In this document: one piece after another, positions 34,152 through 46,705 of the stretch
Numbering within the stretch: the first letter of the stretch is position 1
Layout of the letters: every line of letters begins with the position of its first letter
Origin: Siphonodentalium dalli
Lineage: Eukaryota > Mollusca > Scaphopoda > Gadilida > Siphonodentaliidae
Direction: 5' to 3'
Assembly (NCBI GenBank): GCA_032622095.1
Contig: CP136067.1
Location: forward strand, 93,612,707-93,676,706
Length of the DNA stretch: 64,000 nucleotides
The notes under the pieces: model-generated
Told to the model about the DNA's origin: nothing
What the model saw: only the letters and a program-made list of their open reading frames with translations
The model's database searches: none
Translations under genes and position numbers: made by a program

Positions 34152-34242
34152 ATTCAGATTGAAGCCATCGCAGCTAGAGGCTATGGAGGAGATATAGCCA
34201 TAGATGATGTGAAGATGGATACCACACCATGTTCAGCAACAA
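34152..34242 (+). CDS. MAM-repeat protein, exon C of domain 4
   Basis: It codes IQIEAIAARGYGGDIAIDDV and the fourth cysteine in TTPC. The acceptor is TGTATTCAG at 34143-34151 (phase 0) and the donor is ACAA|GTAAGT (phase 1). An alternative AG six bases in, within the exon's ATTCAG, would drop two codons in frame; I chose the upstream one to match the IAFE/IQIE start of sister exons. The usual YRGD is YGGD. Confidence 0.92.
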
Positions 34243-34387
34243 GTAAGTACTCACTCTTTCTATCTGGTAACTTAGTCCCCTCTTTATTTTAAAGCATGAA
34301 TACTTTTTATATGCCTGCTTTAAAAAAATGGAATGAATTATATTGTTGGTCCATTTGTCTGCATGTCCGTCCATCCATTGGTCCATC

Positions 34388-34830
34388 CGTTTGCTTTTTC
34401 GTTTCCGATGATAACTTTAATAAGTGTGAACTGAATTGAATTAAATTTGTTATGTGAGTTTACTGGCCCAAAATACAGGTCAAGTTCGAATTTGGGTGCC
34501 ACACCCCAATTTTTACCAGAGTTATGGCCCTTTGTTGGAATTACCACTGGAGTAAATTCACCCTGTGGGGACCTCATTCTGCTTAGGCCTCATCTTCTCT
34601 GGAAATTTCTGTATTGTAAAATTTATATAGAAACTTCTTCATAGAGATTCTATTTCTTTTTTAGTTTAGTTTCTCTGTAACCAAAAATTGGCAGCTATGA
34701 CACATTGCATAATCGAGGTTCCCAATCGGTGTACATCACAATATTCACCATTTGGGAACTTCAATCTGAGTCTTTGTCTCTCATAGCAGATGAGGCCATG
34801 CATAATGAGGTGAATTTGGTGATGCTACTC
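34388..34830. repeat. GGATGATAAC unit joined to a GAGGTCCCC element remnant
   Basis: 34388-34540 is one ~160-bp GATGATAACTTTAnTAAGT unit. From about 34548 it joins a GAGGTCCCC foldback remnant (CACCCTGTGGGGACCTCATTC and interior). The two families are also interleaved at 8917-10690, so the join may predate both copies. Confidence 0.65.
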
Positions 34831-35142
34831 AATATTTGAAACATAAATAATTTCTGTGTGACACTTTCCTATTTTCATGTTACCGATTTATAACTACGGT
34901 GAGAATTTGAAATCCAAATTCGAAATAAAATGGTCTAATGTGGGCCATTTTTTTCGATGCAGCAGTGCCTGAGAATCAAAACCTTTATTTTTTGTGGCCT
35001 AAACATTTGTATTTACTTTGAAATTAAATCAATCAAATGTACTTTACTTAATATGCGAAGTACAAAAGTTGATGCCGAACTTCTCGTATGCCCCAAATTT
35101 ACTTGACCCTTTCAGTATCTATTACTTTTGTTCTATTTTTAG

Positions 35143-35280
35143 GTATGTGTGATTTTGAGTCAGGATTGTGTGGCTGGATTCAGGACAAAACGGATAACTT
35201 TGATTGGACAATTAATGTGAATCACACTCATAGTGCTGGTACAGGGCCAAATGGAGATCATACAACAGACACTGGTTATG
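35143..35280 (+). CDS. MAM-repeat protein, exon A of domain 5
   Basis: It codes MCDFESGLCGWIQDKTD, FDWTINVNHTHSAG and GPNGDHTTDTGY, the closest match to the family consensus in the window, with cysteines 1 and 2. The acceptor is TATTTTTAG (phase 1) and the donor is TATG|GTGAGC (phase 1). The length is 138 nt. Junction codon with domain 4: A|GT (Ser). Its B exon is 9.4 kb downstream, beyond two mobile elements. Confidence 0.95.
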
Positions 35281-35571
35281 GTGAGCAAACAATGACTTTT
35301 GTTTTTTCAATAATATTATTTGAAGAGAATTTGAATAGAACTTTGCACAAATATGAGTTCAAGTTTTAAACATTTTGAAAAGAATATTTTGTGAAGTGAT
35401 TTATACAAATTGAAAAAAAATAGCTCAAAATTTATTTTTCAACTTTCCTGAACTATTTTAAAGGGTTTTACCTTTTTTATGACATTATGGTATTATGTTA
35501 TCGTTCATTTTTCTCACCTGTGATATTCAGCAGTGCCCCCCCCCCATTTTGACCAGCATTATGTAAAATTG

Positions 35572-36335
35572 AACCCTTTCATGATGGGAGCTGCGCTGGT
35601 GCAACATTATAGATTCTGTGCCAGTGCATTCTCTTATATATCTGAGTCTCCCATAGGGAGCCTCACATATATAATTAAAAGATAATGCAATGGCTAACAC
35701 AGTCAAGGTAATAGTGGTAGGCCTATGTATTCACTTATATATGCGAGGCTATGGGAGACTTGCATATATAAGCGTAGCCAGTCGCCGGTGCGCAATTGGC
35801 GCGTGCATTGATGTCCCGGCGCGTAGCAGTTTATTACCGGCATGTAGTCTGGCGCGCGTGTAGTTTAACCTTCGTACACTCAAGTCAGTGGCATTTGGTT
35901 TGATTATCCAGAAATTCGATGATATTTGGCGGCATGCACTCAATGGGATGTAACTCTTAACTAACTAAGAACATACTATATGGCTGCGTAAACCCAAGTT
36001 CTGTTTCCGTGCTGGTGATATTCCATGTTTTGTATATGCAAAAAACGCAATAACAGAACCCAGAATTAAATACTATCAGTACGTACTTTCTTCTAATTCA
36101 CTGATGTTACCTGATATTACTGAATATATTTAGGCGACATTATTATCCGAGATCACCATTTTATAGATGCTGAAATTCCGGCTCTCAAATGTGAAATCTG
36201 GCTCCCAAATTTGCCATATAGGCATGTAAACTCGCTCCTGAAATTGTATAGCTAGGTCGGTCCCTGATAAGAAAATGCATTGTCACAGGGTTTTTGCAAA
36301 ATTTCAGGAAGTTCCAGTCATGGAATGTTTAAAAC
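35572..36335. mobile_element. piggyBac-like MITE split by another repeat
   Basis: The left part (AACCCTTTCATGATGGGAGC ... GCATATATAAGCG, to about 35772) and the right part (GCATTGTCACAGGGTTTTTG ... AGGAAGTTCCAGTCATGGAA, from about 36280) belong to the TTAACCCTTTCATGA family. The insert between them shares 36000-36170 with the hAT-like element at 22162-23026. Confidence 0.55.
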
Positions 36336-36445
36336 TGAATTGTCATATTGTATTTCGCCTGTTGGTACCCGTGATTGTTTTTACTAGTTTTTTTTTTTAG
36401 AAAAGAATTGGTTGACACCTTAACGTCCTTTATAACAAAACAATA

Positions 36446-39400
36446 CAGTGAAACCTCTCCAAACAAGACCCTCTACAATCTGAATCCCTCTCAATTCCGA
36501 ATGAATTGTTTGGTCCCGAATTTACCCAAGTGCATTGTCACTAATGATTATAGTAGAGGCTCTTATGTACTCCCGTGTGCACTTTGTGAAGAAATATAGC
36601 GACTATGCCAATGACGTTGCTTGATATCTCAGGCACCAGAAAACAAATGTTAGACACCTTGGGGTCGCGACCGGGTGGATTTATGACGTCATCAAGATGG
36701 CCGCCATACACAATTTCACAGTATGCACTTAGTCAGTTTGATTAATATCTACTTGTAAATTTATTATAGAAATTTGATTATCTCACCACTGACGTGAAAC
36801 TAATACCCCATACTTCCATTTGACAGAAAAAGTGGCCACCAAAAACCAAGATGGCCGCCAAAATGGCGACCGAAATTCGGAAAATTGATGATTTTTCACA
36901 CTTTCCTCTTGAATCATTAACCGATGTTTGAAATTTGTAACGAATAAAGACCTAAATTTGAATAAATTCTAGTATCCAGCCATTTCTACAACATAATATG
37001 TCATAGTTCGGATCTCATTCCTGCCAGCTATCTTTAAAATGTGAATTCAAAAATGTGCTACGAAAGTTAACCAAAATTCAATTATATGATTCTAGCCAAG
37101 AGTTGAACAGAAAATAACTGAATTTGATGAAGATAATGTAAAAATGTTTTAAATATGTAAATTGCCATATAGTTACACTGAAAATAATGCATTTTCGTTG
37201 AAGATGGCGGCCAAGATGGCTGCAAAATGGAGAAATCACCAAAATCTGTCCAATTTTTATTAATATCACTCATGTGTTGGGGAAAAGTAAATATATGTGA
37301 ATATGTGCTACTTTTTCGCGGACATCCATGGACTTATGGAATGATTTGTAAATTTGGTGAACCATGCAGCTGCTTATAACCGAGAATTCAACAGAATTAT
37401 ACCACGAAAATTAAGTCAAATCATCTTCATGGCAGCCACACAAATTTGCAGAATGGGCACAGAGTGAGGAAGAAAATTTAACACAGAAAATGAAAAATAT
37501 TTCTACGGCAATGATAAAATTGCACCAAGCTTCCTTTTGAAAGAACAAGATTGATAAAAAAAACCAAGATGGCTGTCAAAATGGCGACCGAAATATAGAA
37601 ATGTGTTGAATTGTTACACATGCCACTTACATCATTTTCGGTTATTTGTAAACTGTGGCGAGTAGGAATTGTCTTTGTTTTTATCAGTCATGACACCAAG
37701 TACTTTGGAAAACATATTATGCTGTAATTTGTGTCTATTTGTTGTCCATACTCCGAAAAATGCAAATTAAATAATTCGCTTTGTAATTTCACAAATAAAC
37801 TTGCTTATCGAGGTTCTATATTAACATTGGACATAAATAGGCATAATAAAACAAACAAAAGTGTACACAGTTTTAAATATCGTTAGTGTCATTCAATTAC
37901 ACTCGACATTGATCTATTTGACCCAAGATGGTCGCCAGAATGGCCGCCAAAACTCACAGTTATAAAATGTGACAAATGTTTATATTCTCAAACGGCATTT
38001 AGCAAAGGAGTTGGATATATTCGCCCAATCTAAATTATATACTATCATGTTAAAGTATATTGTGACTATGTTTGACCAAACATAGTTTGTTTATAATCGA
38101 GAATATATCAGAATGGACTCTTAGAAACCTAACATGAAATTGCCCAATATAATTTAAACGATCCTGCCCGTTTCCTGGGAAGGAAGTCAAACCAGATATG
38201 TGCTGACTATCATTATAAGGGCATAACGAGTACTCGAACGCAAAAGAATCCCATGCAGTCATAATACAGACAGAAATCCAACTTTATGGCTATATTATTT
38301 CGTTTGGGGCAGATCTGCTTTATTCGTTGCATATTCTTGATTAATTGTTGATCACGTTGATTTCGCCCGGCCACAAAAATTTAGAAGATTCAGGAAAAAT
38401 ATCACACCTTGGCTTCATCGAAGTCGAAGTTGCATTGCTATCATACTGCCACCGGGAAATATAATTGCTCAATTTAGAAATACACAGGCATTACATATTA
38501 GTGCAAACATTATTTCGTATCTAATTATGAAACAGTTGTGTCTAATAAGATACAATAAGGGGAGATTGCATTGTTCAGTTTCTTGTTTTTGGCATATCTG
38601 TGTTTCATCACCCGAAATTCGTTTGAATGGTTGAGACATTGTCACACTTCTCAAGACGTGAGTCAGCACATGTACCACTCTTGTTACTTCGTCCAATAGA
38701 TGGTCACATTGATGGTAGCCTAACTACAACCAACTCACCCCAGCAACTACAGTTGAATTACAAACTCATCTCGCAAGCTAACAGAGCTCACCACAAAACT
38801 CTCCGACTGCATATCAGAGACTCCATATAGAATGTTTCTTTCGGTTGTGGAATGGAGAGTCCATAATACAGATTTAATAAATAAATGTCAATACGGCCGC
38901 TGACCTCATAGCAGATACATTGCATATTCACTTCGATGTAGTCTAACAGAACTGTGCACGTAACCGAGTTAATGCTTGTCAGTTTATTTTAGAATATGTC
39001 AAAACATCAGTATCGGGAAAAAATAGCCTAAGGTTTGTCATTCTCCATGTCGAGTCCAGCAAGTGACAATAACGGCTCCTCAACTTCTTCCTGGTTGGCA
39101 ACGAAACAATATCGTGAAATCAAAATGCCTATGCCTAGTGCCAGGATATTTAGTGATGAAATACCTCATCGAAACACCAGAAGCTCATCTTTGGTCCATG
39201 CCATATGATGGTGAATCGAACTAATGAATGCAGTGACGGGTCATCAAGATCATTTAATGGAACGTTTATTAAGATTTCTTGCAAAACGTCCACATGGGGA
39301 CATTCATTAGCATTATACATCAACTGTTAGTTCACAGAAAGTAAAGATCTTCGAATCACAGAAACCCCGCAATCTCGAACGAAACCTTTAATTGTCCATC

Positions 39401-42400
39401 GAACAAATGTAGTTTATAGAATTTGCTGGCAAACCGCACAACCATAATATTCGGATCCACAAGTAGGCCAATAACAAGCTTGGAATATAGATACTGCGCA
39501 AAAGTTGGAAGTAATAGATAACAATGTTATTCTTGAATAGAGAGAATATTGTGGATTGTTAGCTATTTGAAGAGTCCATAACTGAAATATACTTCAACTA
39601 TTGCTCAGGAAGGTATACTATTACAACGTTTAACGACCTGAGTTTTCCGCAGACCTGATTTCATTGTAGTGGGATATCAAATGTTCCTGTATAAAACATC
39701 TGGAAAGAATACTACAAACTTTCCACCCAATAATAATACGTGTACCTCAACATGTCGGTGAGTTGAATTGCCTCTACAGCCAAGTCGAACTGTGCATTGG
39801 TGCGAAAATTATTATCAATTTTATCTGTAACATTGCCGATAGCCGATACAATTACAGAAATGCAGGTATTTAAAGAAAATTTGGTGTGAATATGTTTCTT
39901 GTATGACATTTTGATGAGACCGCATAACGCAAGCATGAAAGAACTTCGATAACACATGTGACAAAAATGACATAAGTGCATAAGTTCTGCACAGGAAGAT
40001 GTGGACCATACACGGAACGAACTTGTAGTATATGCAATATCCAGAAAACTATCTCTGTGGAACTCAAATACACATGTATACCAATTGAACTCATTATATG
40101 AGGCTATCTTCCTATCCTAGCTCGATCAAAATCAGCCACGCTTTCGCAAATCTTGGGTCTGGAGTCAGTGAGTTGACCTATGAGCTGTCCAGAGCTCCAC
40201 AACAGTTTCTGTTTTGGTACGAACCTGAACATAATTTATCTCTAGTCGCAAAATCGCATGTAATAAGCAGAGGTCTGGCAGAAATCTGCCGATGCGATTC
40301 TTCTTCGCAGAAGACAGATAGAGCTCATATCTGAACGCTCTCGTTTGGTAGTCTGCGACAAAGCAATTACTGTCATATAATCCCCTGATGCACACACAAT
40401 ATGAACTAGATGTTATTCAAGGACGAGCAATTGTAAACAAATTCAGTTTTACAAAAGTATACCCTGTGTTTTCGTACAAGTATATTAATAAGAACGAATC
40501 ACACAAATATTAGCTCCTATTCTTATATTTGGACTTAGTATACACTAATTATTAAGCTTGTTAACATGGAAGATGTCTGTAATGTCAACGCATTATATGC
40601 CGCTACTGTTTTTGGTTACTGCATTGTGTGATGTCAATTCAATTAATTGCTATGAGCAGCTGCATTTCGGTAGAATTGACTTAGTATGATGGCATTACAT
40701 GAGCAAGACAAGAGTCAAGTGAAAAATTCTTAGCCAAACCCCATAAGGGGGGCGATATCAAGGGGAAGTAATTAAAGTATTGCTCAATACCGACATCCTT
40801 ATTGTTGAGGTAGGGATTTTTCTCCAGTTGAGTCACCCAAATCAGGACATTTCCGCTGTACATGTAATGATGGATGTAATCAGCATATATTCAGATTTGG
40901 ATATTTTCAAATAGGTCAACATCAGATGAATTTATCTACTTTTCATGGTTTCTGTTTCCATTCTCATGAAATCTCGGATATAAGCAGCTACTGTTCGCAA
41001 AATATTCATATTGTATCAGATTGTATCAGCATTCCTGGCACTTTTGTCAACAGGGGAACAAATGTGTTTACCAGTAGTCACTGAAACCCACATTAGGAGC
41101 GTTATCAATGAAAACTAGCAAATTTGGATGATTTCTCCATTTTGGTAACCATCTGAGTCACCATCCTGAATTTAGATTTATGTGGATAATAATATCTTAA
41201 TCTACATATCATGGTTGCGGAATGATTAGATAGTATAATTCATTCAAAATAAGGTTGCTAGTAGCCACCGATTTCAAACCGCTGTGAATAATTTAAGCGG
41301 CGAGTGTGAAAAATCATCAATTATTAGAATTTCGGTCGCCGTTTTGGGAGCCATCTTGGATTTTGAGGTCCAAATTGCACCGTCAAGAGGAGGTGTGATC
41401 CAATGGTATTATTGGTCGCGAAACATAATCATTTCACTATCTAAATTTTCCCCCCAGACTCAATGCCAACTCTGAAATTGTTCATGGTTGCCATTTTGAT
41501 GATTTCATCTCATTTTCGTCGTTTCATTCTCTCGAATTCTTGAGTATAAACAGCCATTGTTCACAAACTATTCATATTGTTTCATATCTCCATGTTATTA
41601 CGCCAACACGGAGCAAATATATTCACCTATATTAACTAAATCGCACATTAGGAGTGATATCAAAGAAAATTTGACAAATTTTAGTGATTTATCAATTTTG
41701 ACAACCATTTTGGTCGCCATCTTGAATACAGATGCACTTTTTTGGTTATAATTATATGGCAATCTATATGTTTAAATCTGTTGCAAATGTTTGTCATCAA
41801 AATCAGCTATTTTCTGGGTAACACTTGGCTTGAATTACAAAATCGATATTTGGTAAAATTTCATAGCATATTTATGAATTCACATTTTGACGACATTTTG
41901 TAGGAATAAGACCCAAACTGTGAAATATTATGATGCCCAAATGGTTAGGTGTTTAAATGTATTTAAAATTAAGTTGCTATTAGCCACAGATTTCAAACAA
42001 CCGTGAATGTTTTTAGAGAAATATGTGAAAATTCATCATTTTCCCGAACTTCGGTCGCCATTTTGGCGGCCATCTTGGTTAAATGTGGTCAATTTTTCTG
42101 TCAAAGTGAAGCCTGTTATCATAGTATCACAACAGTAGAGAAATATTATATTTCGTACCATAAATTCACTACTAGCTATTAATCAAACTGATTCAGTGCC
42201 TACTCTGAAATGTTGGATGGCGGCCATCTTGATGACGTCATAAAACCACCCAGTCGCGACCCCCAGGTGTCTAACATTTGTTTTCTTGTGCCCCAGATAC
42301 CAAGCAACATCATGAGCATAGTGGCTATATTTCTTCACAAAATGCACACGGGAGCCAAAAAATGGACATAAGAGCCTCTACTATTACCTCTGTAATCCGA

Positions 42401-43247
42401 AACCTCTGTACTCCGAATACCGGACTGGTTTATTAGTCCATAAGTGAACAAATACACTAATGTTTACCTCCAATATCCAAACGCTGAAAATGATGGAAGA
42501 GGCCGAATGCATTCAGTTAATGATTTGAATGTTTCCGCTTTTGAGTTGACCTGTGTTGACCTCGATCATCGTCCGTGACAACAGTTAGTTACAAACGGAC
42601 GAATTTTTCTTGGTACATTAATCAAATTTGTTGAAAAATTAAAATGAATATAATGGCTGATAATAACAAGATACGGCCATATTTATATTAAATCTTATTC
42701 TAAATAAATTTTTAAAGGGATACCAGCCGAACGCGCATGCACACAGGTAATGTACGTTCGTACTATTGAATAAGCATACCAGTTTAATTAGCGGTCTTTT
42801 GTCTCGGTGAAATTAATTGAACAATGTGACTTCACGGATAATTAGAGCAATGACACGTTGTTTTTACAGCAGTTATTGTGCTGGAGTGGACTCTTTGTTT
42901 TAACAATTGTCCAAACTAAACATTAACTTGCTAAAAGTTCACGGTGGCGGTTTATTGTCACCATCGCAGTTTTAATCAACTTATCTCAATTAATGAGCCG
43001 TCGGGAAAATGACACCTCAGAGTTGAATATAGACCAGAATATTAAACTTAAAATATCCCCAGTCTACACCAAAGTCGACAAGAGCTCAGCATCAAGTGTG
43101 TCAAATCTACTGTCAACAACATTTTTAAAAACTGTGAATCACCATAAAATTTATCGTTTCCGTGTTTCCTGGTTTATCTATACATATATGTATATGTCTT
43201 ATTAGAAGGACCGATCCGAAGGGTGTTCGGTTAGAAAGGTTTTACTG
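36446..43247. mobile_element. 6.8-kb TA-flanked element with long inverted arms
   Basis: The termini CAGTGAAACCTCTCCAAAC and (inverse) CAGTAAAACCTTTCTAACCG are flanked by TA on both sides, resembling pogo/Tigger-type ends. Behind them, 36551-38000 and 40900-42390 are inverted copies of each other. Each arm is a tandem of about 360-bp modules containing AAGATGGCGGCCAAGATGG-like motifs (36849, 37204, 37566, 37926 and inverses at 41345, 41715, 42065). The centre (38000-40900) has only short frames and no recognisable transposase, so it is non-autonomous or decayed. Confidence 0.7.
38000..40900. other. Central part of the 6.8-kb element, function unknown
   Basis: AT-rich single-copy-looking sequence between the inverted arms. 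Short frames on both strands (60-90 codons) overlap one another and show no conserved motif. No DDE-type catalytic region could be recognised. Confidence 0.35.
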
Positions 43248-43804
43248 TATAAGGTAAAAAAAAGAAAAGATATTTGATTCTCAGGAAATATTTTGAAAAT
43301 CAATGCGTAGGGAGGGTTTAATTTCTATTTTTTATTTTGTTCTGCCCACTGACTGGCATAGTAGGCATATGTTATTATACCTTCCCAGGTTCAGAAAATG
43401 TAGGGACAACTTTATAATGGATTTAAACTAATTTAATCTGATATAAAGAATGACAAATTATGACATTATACTACCCGTACATCATATAGGGATTACCTAC
43501 AATGATCTATATATTGCTATGATTTTAATATCAGCAAAATCATGTTTAACAACATGCTCCGAACTACATATCCGATTCATATAAAAATACAGAACATAAA
43601 TGCAGTCGAAATGAAAAGATAAAGTGATGAAACAATGAAATTTAAAAGCTAGCTATGAATGTGATCGCCTGTGAACAGCTGGCTACATTTGTGATCGATT
43701 TGAAAAGTTAGCTATGATTATGATCGGTGCCTTGTGACAATGACCCCATTAGCAACATTAGCCTTATTTCCACTGTGGTTCTGGTACAATATCATCCTTT
43801 CAAC

Positions 43805-44691
43805 TAGGGTTGAAACGATTAATCGACTAGCTGTAGTCGACGCTGAAATGTCAGAACGTCGACTCTGAATTTTGCCGTCGACTAGTCGGAACATAGTGTA
43901 TTAGTTACATGTATAACGTTTTCAAGATCGATTCCGGCATAAACGGTGTTAACTGCGCGTAAGTTACGGTAAGTATAACGTTTGGTGGCACCCGGAATTG
44001 ACAGTGTTACTAGTATAGACACACACGGTGACCTGACTATTAATTGAAAGAATGAAATTGACAGCACAATGTCTCACTCGTCGTTTGAGGTCAAAGACAT
44101 CACTGCGACATGATGGCATTGATTGACGCTGCTTTATCGTTTGTTGGAGACCGCTTTGATCTAGACACTGTATATTTCAATTGATCTCGCACCGTCAGGT
44201 TTATATGATGCGACGCTGTGTGAAGGTCACTTAAGGTGACGTCATTGGTGCTACCGTATATAAATGATACTGACATTAAGAACTATAGGGCGTATTTAGT
44301 CGGAACATTAACATTTTATAGTGACACCGCTCGGCACCAGTTTATTGGTGATCACGTGACTAAACAAAATCTCGAACGCTGATATTAAATTTAAAACCTG
44401 TATAAATTATCGTGTTTCTAATCATTATCCACCACAGGTCTAATTATATAATTACATTCAGTGTGTTGGATAAATATCAAGATGTTTACTGTATTATTTC
44501 CCAAACAAATTGGTGTCTGTGCAGGGAAATGCGCTACGAAATAGACCGTCATTGTATCAGTCATCAGTGTACGCCACATACGATGAATTTTCTGTACCAT
44601 GTTATGTTTGAAAGGTACCGACTAGTCGACGCAACGCGACTTATGGGCCTCGACTAGTCGACTTTGAAATTCACTAGTTGTTTCAACACTA
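43805..44691. mobile_element. hAT-like element with perfect 8-bp target duplication
   Basis: The termini TAGGGTTGAAAC and (inverse) TAGTGTTGAAAC are flanked by CTTTCAAC on both sides (43797-43804 and 44692-44699). Subterminal GTCGACTAGTCG words occur at 43826-43890 and 44617-44663. It is 887 bp with no transposase frame. The right duplication ends 15 bases before the exon at 44715, so the element was inserted in the polypyrimidine region of a splice acceptor. Confidence 0.88.
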
Positions 44692-44714
44692 CTTTCAACT
44701 TTTCATTTTTTCAG

Positions 44715-44974
44715 GACATTTCTTGTACACAGAGGCATCCAGACCAAGACACATTCATGACAAAGCGAGGATCATGACCCCCGTGTACCCCGCTGCGAAG
44801 ACGGCATGCATGACCTTCTGGTATAACATGTATGGAAGGACTATGGGAACACTGAACGTCTATGTGAAACAAACAGGAGCATCTCTAGGAAGTCCCGCCT
44901 TGAGTATTAATGGTAACCAAGGGCAAAAATGGTTGCTAGGACAAGTACCGATCTCCACAGGATCTCAATACCAG
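44715..44974 (+). CDS. MAM-repeat protein, exon B of domain 5
   Basis: It codes GHFLYTEASRPRHIHD, the third cysteine in ACMTFWYNMYG, MGTLNVYV and GNQGQKWLLGQV. The acceptor is CATTTTTTCAG (phase 1) and the donor is CAG|GTAAGA (phase 0). The length is 260 nt. The A/B junction codon G|GA restores the family glycine. A hAT-like element ends just upstream and a tandem copy of the donor region lies just downstream. Confidence 0.95.
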
Positions 44975-45051
44975 GTAAGATTCCAAGGGAGATAATAAGC
45001 TCCGATCACCACAGGATCTCAATACTGGGTGAGATTCCAAGGGAGATAATA
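44948..45051. repeat. 54-bp tandem duplication across the domain 5 donor site
   Basis: Copy 1 (44948-45001) holds the last 27 coding bases, the CAG|GTAAGATT donor and the start of the intron. Copy 2 (45002-45051) repeats it as TACTGG|GTGAGATTCC. Both copies keep CCAAGGGAGATAATA. Confidence 0.87.
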
Positions 45052-45089
45052 CACTCTGATTCAGTCACAAGTAGAATTCTCTATTACTC

Positions 45090-45690
45090 ATATCTCGAGA
45101 ATGCTCGCCTTTGTGGGTATATTCCACAAATCTTACCCATATCTCGGCACGCTCGCCTCAATGGGTATATTCCACCCATATCTCGGCACGCTCGCCTCGA
45201 TGGGTATATTCCACCCATATCTCGGCACGCTCGCCTCGATGGGTATATTCCACCCATATCTCGGCACGCTCGCCTCGATGGGTATATTCCACCCATATCT
45301 CGGCATGCTCGCCTCGATGGGTATATTCCACCAATATCTCGGCACGCTCGCCTCGATGGATATATTCCACCCATATCTCGGCACGCTCGCCTCGATGGGT
45401 ATATTCCACCCATATCTCGGCACGCTCGCTTCGATGGGTATATTCCACCCATATCTCGGCATGCTCGCCTCGATGGGTATATTCCACCCATATCTCGACA
45501 TGCTCGCCTCGATAGGTATATTCCACCCATATCTCGGCACGCTCGCCTTGATGGATATATTCCACCAATATCTCGGCACTCTCGCCTCGATGGGTATATT
45601 CTAACCATATCTCAGCACACTCACCTCGATGAGTATATTTCACCCATATCTCAGCACGCTCGCCTCGAAGGGTATATTCCACAAGGTTAT
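45090..45690. repeat. 39-bp minisatellite, about 15 copies
   Basis: The unit is ATCTCGGCACGCTCGCCTCG followed by ATGGGTATATTCCACCCAT. Because 39 is divisible by three and the unit has no stop in several frames, it yields long open frames on both strands; these are not genes. Copies differ by few substitutions, so the array is fairly young. Confidence 0.93.
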
Positions 45691-45789
45691 TTTACCGTTT
45701 CTATACTAAATACTCATTGACGAGTTGTTATCCCTTAGGAAATGTTAGATAATAAGTTTAACCCTTTCTATACTAAATACTCGTTGATG

Positions 45790-46160
45790 AGAATGGGGGG
45801 TATACTGGATTGACCTCATCCATTCAGACATTTTTCCATCCGTCCGTCCATTCGGGCAGATATATCAAACACCGGTTGTCATATCTGAATCAAATCTGTT
45901 ATGGATATTCACTACAATGAGGTCATTCAATGGAGTTTTCAATCGTTTTTCCGGATTTTCTATTCTAGATTTATCATCTTTGTTTATCTGGAAATGTTGG
46001 TTTTTTGTCTGTCCGAGCAGATATCTCCACCACCGGTTGATGAATACTATCAGGGCGGGCAATTCAGTCGTTTTTTTCCGGTTTTCCGTTCTGGTGAAAT
46101 TTGATATGGATGTTCATTACTATGATGGCAATCAATTGGGTGATATAATCAAGCAATAAT
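45790..46160. repeat. Second copy of the GAGGTCATTCAATGGAG repeat
   Basis: Matches 23990-24370 in the same orientation: GAATGGGGG(G)TATACTGGATTG, TTCACTACAATGAGGTCATT, TTATCTGGAAATGTTGG. Confidence 0.7.
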
Positions 46161-46208
46161 GAAACTGGTTCAGTTCCCAATCAGACTTGGGACCCACACA
46201 AAGAGAGG

Positions 46209-46385
46209 TTAACCCTTCCATGAGTGGAGCTTCCTGAAATTTTGCGAAAATCCTATGCCAATGCATTCTCTTATATATGCGAGTTTCCCATAGGGAGCCT
46301 CGCATATATAAGAGAATAAATTGGCCTAACAATATTTACCTTGATCTTGTAAACTAGTGCATTCTCTTACATATGCAAGGCAAGT
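46209..46385. mobile_element. piggyBac-like MITE, truncated copy
   Basis: Starts TTAACCCTTCCATGAGTGG and contains TCTTATATATGCGAGTTTCC and its inverse GGAGCCTCGCATATATAAGA. The right end is not clear. Confidence 0.55.
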
Positions 46386-46571
46386 AGTAGTTATCACATA
46401 AAAAATGTTCAGATAATTAGTTGAATCCTTTCTAAACTAAAGCAACATTGATGAGTAGTTATCACATAGGAAATGTGATAACTACCCCGCTGGACAAAAC
46501 AAGTGTCCAATGCCACCGCGGTGTACTTGCCGTTCGGCCACGGTGTCACTTTGTGGAACCGCGGCTGAGCA

Positions 46572-46705
46572 CTGCGGCCGAACGGCAAGTACACCGCGGT
46601 TGAACGGCAAGTACACCGCGGCCGAACGGCAAGTACACCGCGGCCGAACGGCAAGTACACCACGGTCGAACGGCAAGTACACCGCGGCCGAACGGCAAGT
46701 ACACC
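46572..46705. repeat. 22-bp GC-rich tandem array, left
   Basis: Units of AAGTACACCGCGGCCGAACG plus GC, with substitutions at GGCC/GGTC/GGTT. GC content contrasts sharply with the surroundings. ACCGCGGT and GGCC are self-complementary cores. A few inverted copies lie at about 46513-46570. Confidence 0.9.

Noticed and set aside
35088-35142. Hydrophobic Met-started extension before domain 5 exon A that could pass for a signal peptide
   Set aside because: The acceptor TATTTTTAG at 35142 and the A|GT junction with domain 4 fit exactly. The extension is probably intron, although an alternative promoter here cannot be excluded.
45084-45720. Open frames up to 263 codons on both strands
   Set aside because: They arise from a 39-bp minisatellite whose unit length is a multiple of three; all encode the same short repeat in each frame.
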